DNA of 5,798 bases from Rhodospirillales bacterium (GTDB lineage Bacteria; Pseudomonadota; Alphaproteobacteria; QKFK01; SZUA-500), in NCBI GenBank assembly GCA_003252195.1, contig QKFK01000196.1, positions 1 through 5,798 of the forward strand, given 5' to 3'. This document shows positions 1 through 4,529 of the stretch, piece after piece. Each line of letters starts with the position of its first letter. The stretch's first letter is position 1. Under the pieces are notes generated by a model, which saw nothing but the letters and a program-made list of their open reading frames with translations, did not search any database and was not told the DNA's origin. Position numbers and translations under genes: made by a program.

Positions 1-562
1 CAAGTAGATTTTGGCAAGCGGTATCTCCAAGGTTGAATGACAACTCATTTTCTTTAGATGTTATTATGCGTTGTTTCCATTCGTTGTTTTTATAAACAAG
101 TTGCTCAATTGGCAAAGCATCAAAAAATTCATTTGCTATAAAGATAGATGGCATTTCTGGCAAGTTGTTAATGTCTTTGTGCCAGTGGCAATTGTGTCCA
201 TCTAAAGCATTTTTTTGTAGAGAGATTAATTGCTCAGAATTTTCGATAATATGAACTTCAATCTTGTTATATATACTTGGGAACTGGCGGATAATGCGTA
301 ATGCGTCTGACATTAAAGTGCCTCTGCCTGCGCCAAGCTCAATTAGCGCGATAGCCTGAGCGTTGCCTTTAAGTTGCTCTATTTCAGAGATTCCCCATAA
401 ACCGATTAATTCACCAAAAATTTGACTAATCTCTGGCGCTGTAATGAAGTCGCCATCTTTGCCAAACACAGGGTTTGAAGCATAATATTCTTCGTTGGCA
501 ATTTTTATAAAATCATGAACAGATATATAACCGTGTTCTTTAATTATATTATGAATTTGCAT
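1..562 (-). CDS. midA: MidA/NDUFAF7-family SAM-dependent methyltransferase (3' end cut by window edge)
   Basis: This class I SAM-dependent methyltransferase belongs to the MidA/NDUFAF7 (DUF185) family. The mitochondrial homologue dimethylates an arginine of a complex I core subunit during assembly, and a similar role for this protein is inferred. I translated 187 residues of a usual 350 or so; the rest lies beyond position 1. Visible family motifs are FITAPEISQIFGELIG (residues 39-54), the SAM-binding glycine loop ELGAGRG (75-81), and ANEFFDALPI (143-152). The ATG at 560-562 is the only reasonable start, because an in-frame TAA lies two codons upstream. It overlaps the end of lgt by 14 bases and has no strong Shine-Dalgarno sequence, so translation is probably coupled to lgt. 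The segment before the FITAPEIS motif is a few residues shorter than I expect and lacks the usual HPxxGYY form, reading EEYYASNP. Family assignment is secure; the substrate is inferred. Confidence 0.93.
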   Translation of the reverse strand, partial: MQIHNIIKEHGYISVHDFIKIANEEYYASNPVFGKDGDFITAPEISQIFGELIGLWGISEIEQLKGNAQAIALIELGAGRGTLMSDALRIIRQFPSIYNKIEVHIIENSEQLISLQKNALDGHNCHWHKDINNLPEMPSIFIANEFFDALPIEQLVYKNNEWKQRIITSKENELSFNLGDTACQNLL

Positions 563-1337
563 GCTTTAGTCTTAATGAATTTGCAACTAGAATAATGCCA
601 ATAATTAGCATAGGTGTTGAGAGGATTTGTCCCATGGTTATGTGTGAGAAAACAAAACCAACTTGGACATCTGGTTCTCTGAATTGTTCTACAAACATAC
701 GACAAAAACTATAGCCACATAAAAACACTCCAGATGTAAATCCTGTTTTGTTTTTCATTTTTGCCCAAGCAATGTTGGTTATAATAAATAATAACGCGCC
801 TTCTAATAGAGCTTCATATATTTGGCTAGGGTGGCGAGGAAGAGGTCCTCCAGTAGGGAAGATAATCCCCCATGATAAATCTGGCGCTACTCTGCCAAAC
901 AATTCTCCATTTATAAAGTTTGCACAACGTCCAAAAAACAAACCTAATGGACCAACTGTGCATAATATATCTGCAAATGGGAAAAATGCTATCTTATGCT
1001 TACGAAGATAGATGAATGTGGCGATTATTAACCCACATAGGCCACCATGGAAAGACATTCCGCCATGCCATACTGCCAGAATTTGCGATGGGTTTACTAT
1101 GTAATATTCAAAATTATAAAATAAAACATAACCGATTCTTCCGCCTAAAATGATGCCTAGCGTTGCCCAGATAATATAATCATCTGATATCTTTTCATCG
1201 ATGTTTAAGAAACTTTTTCCACGTTTTTTTACAATGTGAGCACCCCATAAAATCCCTACTAAATAGGCCATAGAATACCAACGGATAGAAAGTGGGCCGA
1301 TGCTAAAAATTATTGGGTCAATATCTGGAAAAGGCAT
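549..1337 (-). CDS. lgt: Prolipoprotein diacylglyceryl transferase Lgt
   Basis: Lgt is an inner-membrane enzyme that transfers diacylglycerol from phosphatidylglycerol to the lipobox cysteine of prelipoproteins, the first step of lipoprotein maturation. The 262 residues match the usual family length and look complete. Visible features are the N-terminal RWYSMAYLVG segment (19-28), GGRIGY (65-70), the HGGMSFHGG motif (91-99) with the catalytic-region histidine, the Lgt signature GRCANFINGELFG (136-148) with its conserved Arg, Asn and Glu, RHPSQIYEALLEG (168-180), and FREPD (219-223). Several hydrophobic segments fit a multi-pass membrane protein. The start is supported by an AAAGAG Shine-Dalgarno sequence at 1347-1352, nine bases upstream, whose last base overlaps the hldD stop codon. 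hldD ends 14 bases upstream and midA starts inside the lgt 3' end, so the three genes form one operon. Confidence 0.98.
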   Translation of the reverse strand: MPFPDIDPIIFSIGPLSIRWYSMAYLVGILWGAHIVKKRGKSFLNIDEKISDDYIIWATLGIILGGRIGYVLFYNFEYYIVNPSQILAVWHGGMSFHGGLCGLIIATFIYLRKHKIAFFPFADILCTVGPLGLFFGRCANFINGELFGRVAPDLSWGIIFPTGGPLPRHPSQIYEALLEGALLFIITNIAWAKMKNKTGFTSGVFLCGYSFCRMFVEQFREPDVQVGFVFSHITMGQILSTPMLIIGIILVANSLRLKHANS

Positions 1338-1351
1338 TTTATTAAACTCTT

Positions 1352-2338
1352 TTATTGGTAAATATCTTTGTTATTTAAGAACTCGGTTACATATTTATAA
1401 ATTCCGTGTTCGATTGATGTCATGGGTTTGCTATAACCTGCTTGGCGCAATTTTTCAATGTTTGCTTTAGAAAAATATTGATAGTTAGCGCGTAAATTTT
1501 CTGGCATGTCAACAAAGTCAATCTTAGGTTCTTTGCCAAGGGCTTTGTATACATTAGATGCAAGATCATAAAAATTACGAGGTTCGCCACTTCCAAGGTT
1601 GAATAGTCCGTTTACTTTTTTATTCTCTAACAACCAGATAAACACATCTACCACGTCTTCTATCCATATAAAGTCATGAGCTTGTTTGCCATTTTCATAT
1701 TGTGGGTTGTGCGAGCAAAACAATGAAAAATATTTGTCCTCTTTAGCAAAAGGAAATACTTGCGATACAATGCTTTTGTGCTTTCCTTTGTGATATTCAT
1801 TAGGTCCATATACATCAAATAGCTTGAGGCCCACATATTGAGGAGGAATGTGCTTTCCTTCTTCTATTATAGAGCAGACTTTGCGGTCAAATAAATGTTT
1901 GCTCCAAGCATATGGGTTTTGCGGAGATAATTTTGCCAGAGCATCACTTGTAAACACATCATTAAAGCCGTTTTCTCCATTGCCATATGTAGAAGCAGAA
2001 GATGCGTATATAAATCGCACCTTGTTTTCAACGCACCAATCCCACAAGTCTAAAGATAAACCAAAATTTGTGTTGATAATTTCATCTGCTGTGGCTTCAA
2101 CATAAGAATTAAGTGAGCCAAGATGAATTATAGCTTCTATTTTTTCTTCACAATTATCTAAAAACTCAAAAGTATCTTCTGGGCGGATAATTTCTGAAAT
2201 GAATCTTTTAGAAATGTTTCGCCATTTGTTTTCTTGGTTAAGGCTATCTATGATTACGATATCTTTATATCCTTTTTTTTCTAATCCTGCGATTAGGTTA
2301 GAGCCTATAAAACCTGCTCCGCCAGTGATAACAATCAT
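1352..2338 (-). CDS. hldD: ADP-L-glycero-D-manno-heptose 6-epimerase HldD
   Basis: HldD (also RfaD) is a cytoplasmic short-chain dehydrogenase-fold epimerase. It converts ADP-D-glycero-D-manno-heptose to the L-glycero form used to build the LPS inner core. The protein has 328 residues, slightly longer than the E. coli enzyme (about 310). Visible features are the NAD(P)-binding loop TGGAGFIGS (5-13), YASSASTYG (111-119) with the catalytic-region serine, the YAWSK catalytic Tyr-Lys pair (143-147), DVYGPNEYHKGKHKS (175-189), which matches the NVYGPREGHKG region of E. coli HldD, HDFIWIEDVVDV (221-232), FNLGSG (246-251) and the C-terminal LRQAGYSKP (297-305). A GAGG Shine-Dalgarno sequence at 2344-2347 sits five bases before the ATG. 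It is the first gene of the leftward operon. A general UDP-sugar epimerase is the alternative, but the HKG and C-terminal motifs favour HldD. Confidence 0.92.
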   Translation of the reverse strand: MIVITGGAGFIGSNLIAGLEKKGYKDIVIIDSLNQENKWRNISKRFISEIIRPEDTFEFLDNCEEKIEAIIHLGSLNSYVEATADEIINTNFGLSLDLWDWCVENKVRFIYASSASTYGNGENGFNDVFTSDALAKLSPQNPYAWSKHLFDRKVCSIIEEGKHIPPQYVGLKLFDVYGPNEYHKGKHKSIVSQVFPFAKEDKYFSLFCSHNPQYENGKQAHDFIWIEDVVDVFIWLLENKKVNGLFNLGSGEPRNFYDLASNVYKALGKEPKIDFVDMPENLRANYQYFSKANIEKLRQAGYSKPMTSIEHGIYKYVTEFLNNKDIYQ

Positions 2339-2446
2339 GAAAACCTCATAAAAATGTTTAATAAAAACTGATAGATGCTATTATATTAAGCGTAAAAAGG
2401 ATAAAATCGCAACGATTGCTTTGTTTAATTTGAGGAGAATGTGGAA
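2339..2446. promoter_or_regulatory. Divergent promoter region between hldD and ubiK
   Basis: This AT-rich stretch separates the two divergent start codons and must hold both promoters. Reading leftward, a perfect TATAAT lies at 2380-2385 (attata on the + strand). It would start a leader of about 35 bases ending in the GAGG ribosome site of hldD (2344-2347). No good -35 is seen at 16-18 bases; TTGCGA (2407-2412) is 21 bases away. Reading rightward, TTTAAT (2357-2362), 16 bases, TATTAT (2379-2384) and a lone TAAAAT (2402-2407) are weak candidates. The leftward and rightward -10 candidates overlap, so the two promoters could compete. The ubiK Shine-Dalgarno GAGGAG is at 2432-2437. Base composition makes chance -10 matches likely, so the exact elements are tentative. 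Confidence 0.5.
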
Positions 2447-2665
2447 ATGGAAAACGATAATAACTTTATGAAAAATCTTTCAAGCCTTGCAAATACTGCA
2501 AAAACAGGATTGGCAGGATTAAAATCTGATGCTGAAGTTGTGATAAAAGCAAAGATTGAGAAAATGGTTGAAGAGATGGAGCTTGTTAAAAAAACAGATT
2601 TAGATGCGTTAAAATCTGAGGTTGATGCTTTGAAGGCAAAAATTGCCGAGTTAGAAAAGAAGTAA
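2447..2665 (+). CDS. ubiK: UbiK/BMFP-family ubiquinone biosynthesis accessory factor
   Basis: This small protein of the UbiK (YqiC, Brucella membrane fusogenic protein) family is known in relatives as a coiled-coil accessory factor that helps the ubiquinone biosynthesis complex and can associate with membranes. It has 72 residues from the ATG at 2447. The N-terminal half carries an amphipathic, alanine- and leucine-rich stretch (FMKNLSSLANTAKTGLAGLK, 7-26), followed by MELVKKTDLDALKSEVDAL (44-62) and a lysine- and glutamate-rich C-terminal coiled coil, the typical BMFP layout. The Shine-Dalgarno GAGGAG (2432-2437) is nine bases from this ATG and only three from an in-frame GTG at 2441, so I chose the ATG; the GTG start would add two residues. 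It heads the rightward group and diverges from hldD-lgt. The family call rests on size, layout and neighbours. Confidence 0.85.
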   Translation: MENDNNFMKNLSSLANTAKTGLAGLKSDAEVVIKAKIEKMVEEMELVKKTDLDALKSEVDALKAKIAELEKK

Positions 2666-2681
2666 AAACGGCAGTTTTAGG

Positions 2682-2717
2682 CGACTCGTTGGTTTTAATT
2701 GCTCGACTCGTGTTTAA
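2682..2717 (+). repeat. Imperfect tandem direct repeat, period 22 bases
   Basis: CGACTCGT occurs at 2682-2689 and again at 2704-2711. Each copy is followed by a T-rich tail ending in TTTAA, with the first tail a few bases longer than the second. The pair begins 17 bases after the ubiK stop codon, and the second copy runs directly into a perfect DnaA-box sequence. No hairpin-plus-T-run terminator is evident for ubiK here. Two phased copies about two helical turns apart could be a binding site for a dimeric regulator, but this is only inference and chance duplication is possible. Confidence 0.45.
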
Positions 2718-2726
2718 TTATCCACA
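2718..2726 (+). promoter_or_regulatory. Perfect DnaA-box sequence TTATCCACA
   Basis: The nine bases TTATCCACA match the strict DnaA-box consensus (TTATNCACA) and lie in the ubiK-ybjN gap, followed by an A/T-only run (2728-2741). I found no second box nearby, so this is not evidence of a replication origin. It could be a lone DnaA site acting on ybjN-proC transcription, or chance. The match is visible; the function is inference. Confidence 0.35.
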
Positions 2727-2779
2727 GAAAAATAAAAATTTGCCGAACATATTGCGCCAAGAATCCGCTTTTGGCACTC

Positions 2780-2785
2780 TATAAT
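2780..2785 (+). promoter_or_regulatory. Possible -10 element upstream of ybjN-proC
   Basis: A perfect TATAAT sits two bases before the first in-frame ATG of ybjN (2788). No convincing -35 is present at 16-18 bases; TTGCGC (2752-2757) is 22 bases upstream. If used, transcription would begin near 2792, after that ATG, and the transcript would have a leader of about 70 bases before the ATG at 2863. This would give ybjN-proC a promoter separate from ubiK. Confidence 0.35.
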
Positions 2786-2862
2786 TCATGAGTATGGTGA
2801 GGGGGAGCTTTGTTGTTAAAACGCTCTTTCTCATTGATTTTATTGAATTTATGGTGTTTTTG

Positions 2863-3375
2863 ATGCGTTTTAACTCTGGCATATGGGCAGATAACAGGAC
2901 AAATTCTTGTCCGATAGATGTTATAGAAGATTTGATTATTTCTCATGCGTGGGGATATGAACGTCGTGCCGATGGCGAGATACTTGTTGAGGTGCCAGGT
3001 AAATGGTGTAACTTTGCTTTGTTCTTTGCTTGGTCTGAAAGAATTAATTCGCTACATGTTTCATGTATTATGGATATGAAAATTGGCGATAGCGAAAAAT
3101 CAAAAATATATGAATTACTAGCGCTTGCAAATGAGCGCATTTGGCTTGGTCACTTTTCTTTATGGACAGAAGATTCAATGCCTGTGTTCCGTCATTCTAT
3201 TATGCTTGATAATGCAGAAAGAATGGTGCCAGAAAGAATTATGGAAATTATTAAAATCGCTGTTGATGAGTGTCAGCGTTTTTATCCAGCGTTTCAATAT
3301 GTTATGTGGGGCGGTAAAAAGCCCGTTGATGCCATCAATTTAGTTATGATGGATACTATAGGTCAAGCATGTTAA
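2863..3375 (+). CDS. YbjN-domain protein
   Basis: This soluble protein of the YbjN family has an unclear molecular role; the family resembles type III secretion chaperone folds and is common beside proC in Alphaproteobacteria. From the ATG at 2863 it has 170 residues, the usual family length. Visible conserved segments are PIDVIEDL (17-24), VEVPGKWCNF (42-51), LANERIWLGHF (88-98), SMPVFRHSIML (105-115) and CQRFYPAFQYVMWGG (137-151). The frame is open back to an ATG at 2788, giving 195 residues. I prefer 2863 because the extra residues are hydrophobic and unlike the family, no Shine-Dalgarno precedes 2788, and a TATAAT ends two bases before it. A weak GGTG (2853-2856) lies six bases before 2863; an ATG at 2851 is also possible. 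The stop overlaps the proC start. Confidence 0.85.
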   Translation: MRFNSGIWADNRTNSCPIDVIEDLIISHAWGYERRADGEILVEVPGKWCNFALFFAWSERINSLHVSCIMDMKIGDSEKSKIYELLALANERIWLGHFSLWTEDSMPVFRHSIMLDNAERMVPERIMEIIKIAVDECQRFYPAFQYVMWGGKKPVDAINLVMMDTIGQAC

Positions 3376-4181
3376 ATAATAGAAATATTTTATTGGTGGG
3401 TTGCGGTGAAATGGGCAGCGCACTTATGCAAGGGTGGCTAGAGAATGGTTTTGAGCCTACAAAAATTTGTGTGGTAGAGCCTTCTGAACATCATGCAGAA
3501 AAGATTGCTCCTTTAGGAGTTAAGGTTATTTCTAATATTGGTGATATTGGGGTTTTTGTTCCATCTGTTATTGTTTTTGCGGTGCGCCCTCAATTTGCTA
3601 AAGATGTTTGTGAGCAATATAAACAATTTGCTGGTACAAGCTTGTTTATGAGTATTATCGCAGGCAAAAAAATAGACTTTTATAAAGATATATTAGGTGC
3701 AGATTCTAAGGTAATTAGAATTATGCCAAACCTTCCTGCGTTGGTGAAAAAAAGTGCTAGTGCATTTTGTTGTAGCTCAGAAGTTGGGAATGATGACAAA
3801 TCTTTTTGTGAGAGCTTAATGTCAGGTGTTGGTGTGGCGATAGAAGTGCAAAAAGAGGCCGATATCGATATCGTAACAGGGTTGTCTGGTTCTGGACCCG
3901 CATATGTGTTTTATATGGTTGAGGCAATGGCAGAGGCTGGAGCAAAACTTGGGCTAGATGCAAATACTGCATATGAGTTAGCTCTTAATACAATTTATGG
4001 CGCTGGAGATTTTTTAAAAAATTCTGATAAGTCTGCTTCAGAATTACGCAAGATGGTGGCAACGCCTAATGGTACAACTGAGGCGGGGTTATCTGTTTTA
4101 ATGGCGGATGATGGTTTAGCTGAGGTGATGTATAAAACCATAGCCAAAGCATCGGCCAGAGCAACAGAGCTCGGAAAATAA
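3369..4181 (+). CDS. proC: Pyrroline-5-carboxylate reductase ProC
   Basis: ProC catalyses the last step of proline synthesis, the NAD(P)H-dependent reduction of 1-pyrroline-5-carboxylate to L-proline in the cytoplasm. The 270 residues match the family length. The N-terminal Rossmann domain has GCGEMG (11-16) and AVRPQ (71-75; usually VKPQ in relatives). MPNLPALV (119-126) corresponds to the usual MPNTPALV. The C-terminal helical dimerisation domain has LSGSGPAYVF (172-181) and the P5CR signature LRKMVATPNGTTEAGLSVL (226-244). The ATG lies inside the last codons of ybjN (7-base overlap, ATGTTAA), with AGGT (3360-3363) five bases upstream, so translational coupling is likely. The Thr-to-Leu change in MPNLP and Lys-to-Arg in AVRPQ are small departures; otherwise the enzyme looks intact. 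Confidence 0.97.
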   Translation: MLNNRNILLVGCGEMGSALMQGWLENGFEPTKICVVEPSEHHAEKIAPLGVKVISNIGDIGVFVPSVIVFAVRPQFAKDVCEQYKQFAGTSLFMSIIAGKKIDFYKDILGADSKVIRIMPNLPALVKKSASAFCCSSEVGNDDKSFCESLMSGVGVAIEVQKEADIDIVTGLSGSGPAYVFYMVEAMAEAGAKLGLDANTAYELALNTIYGAGDFLKNSDKSASELRKMVATPNGTTEAGLSVLMADDGLAEVMYKTIAKASARATELGK

Positions 4182-4308
4182 TTTATATAAAATATTTATT
4201 ATCTGTGACTGAGTGGTAATTTCATATTGCTAAGCTTTTACAAGCCTGTCTTATTAGCATTAATGGAGTTTTTTGACCTGCGCAATAAATGTGTGATAGG
4301 TAATTGTT

Positions 4309-4337
4309 TTTACATCAAATGATTGAAGAATTATAAA
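4309..4337 (+). promoter_or_regulatory. Sigma70-like promoter candidate in the proC/hemY gap
   Basis: TTTACA (4309-4314; five of six bases match TTGACA) and TATAAA (4332-4337; five of six match TATAAT) are separated by exactly 17 bases. Transcription would begin near 4344 and run to the terminator at 4488-4513 without crossing a gene. This is the best-spaced promoter candidate in the window, but in AT-rich DNA such pairs also arise by chance. Confidence 0.45.
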
Positions 4338-4384
4338 AGAACAAATAAGCTTCCACCAACTTACGCTGGTGGTATTAACTGTTA

Positions 4385-4398
4385 CGAACATATGTTCG
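4385..4398. repeat. Perfect 14-base palindrome CGAACATATGTTCG
   Basis: The two halves CGAACAT and ATGTTCG are exact reverse complements. In DNA this could be an operator for a dimeric repressor; it fits the Gram-positive LexA (DinR) box form GAAC-N4-GTTC, whereas classical alphaproteobacterial LexA boxes are direct repeats (GTTC-N7-GTTC). In RNA it would form a five-base-pair stem with an AUAU loop. No SOS gene lies nearby. Confidence 0.6.
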
Positions 4399-4487
4399 CC
4401 AGCCCATTAGCTTTGTGAGCTCTTGTCTAGGCAGGGTTGTCTATATATACGAGATTACTAGAGGAGGTGTTGCGCTCGAAGCATAAA

Positions 4488-4513
4488 AAAAGCGCCGATA
4501 ATTCAGCGCTTTT
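4488..4513. terminator. Intrinsic terminator, probably bidirectional
   Basis: AAAAGCGC (4488-4495) and GCGCTTTT (4506-4513) form an eight-base-pair stem with a ten-base loop. Read leftward, the stem is followed by seven consecutive T residues, counting those in the stem, making a strong rho-independent terminator about 17 bases after the hemY stop. Read rightward, the tail is TTTTATTA, weaker but usable for proC or the candidate small RNA. Confidence 0.8.
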
Positions 4514-4529
4514 ATTACATAAGGCATTT

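Larger units (their letters stand above)
4344..4515 (+). ncRNA. Candidate small RNA between proC and hemY (hypothetical)
   Basis: I do not recognise this as a known RNA family. The case is structural: a well-spaced promoter candidate upstream, a terminator downstream and about 170 bases of potential stem-loops between. They are CCACCA/TGGTGG (4353-4358 with 4367-4372, eight-base loop), CGAAC/GTTCG (4385-4389 with 4394-4398, loop ATAT), a longer hairpin pairing TCTAG (4426-4430) with CTAGA (4458-4462) and CTC (4420-4422) with GAG (4464-4466), and a possible closing pair GCTTC (4349-4353) with GAAGC (4478-4482), which would compete for one base with the first hairpin. The length resembles 6S RNA, but I see no clear 6S, SRP, tmRNA or RNase P signature. 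It could instead be an untranslated tail of the proC transcript. Confidence 0.3.
4182..4529. other. Convergent intergenic region between proC and hemY
   Basis: This is the longest gap in the window. Neither strand has a convincing gene. The first part (4182-4308) is AT-rich with only weak inverted repeats (TGCTAA at 4228-4233 with TTAGCA at 4254-4259, not followed directly by a T-run), so no clear terminator follows proC at once. The second part (4309-4529) holds a promoter candidate, several hairpins, a 14-base palindrome, a Shine-Dalgarno-like AGGAGGTG without a usable start codon, and a terminator; these are listed separately. Confidence 0.7.

Noticed and set aside
748..1011. Open frame on the + strand opposite lgt
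   Set aside because: It lies wholly inside the well-supported lgt gene on the other strand and its translation has no recognisable features.
1848..2105. Open frame on the + strand opposite hldD
   Set aside because: It is fully covered by hldD, whose motifs are intact through this stretch.
2718..2741. Replication origin from a DnaA box beside an A/T-only run
   Set aside because: Only one strict DnaA box was found and none of the usual origin neighbour genes are present.
2771..2788. Sigma54 promoter (TTGGCAC at 2771-2777)
   Set aside because: The -24 half looks right, but the required TTGC-type -12 element is absent at the fixed spacing.
2943..3343. Open frames at 2943-3140 (- strand) and 3125-3343 (+ strand)
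   Set aside because: Both lie within ybjN in other frames; the ybjN frame carries the conserved family segments.
3757..3972. Open frame on the - strand opposite proC
   Set aside because: It is covered by proC, including the conserved GSGPAYVF region.
4228..4259. Inverted repeat TGCTAA/TTAGCA as a proC terminator
   Set aside because: The stem is short and AT-rich, the loop is 20 bases, and no T-run follows directly.
4273..4302. Promoter with TTGACC as -35 (4273-4278)
   Set aside because: The -35 is good, but the sequences at 16-18 bases spacing (GATAGG, ATAGGT, TAGGTA) are poor -10 matches.
4344..4515. 6S, SRP, tmRNA or RNase P RNA identity
   Set aside because: Length is compatible with 6S, but I could not see the 6S central bulge, the SRP GGAA/AGCAGCC core, or conserved tmRNA or RNase P motifs.
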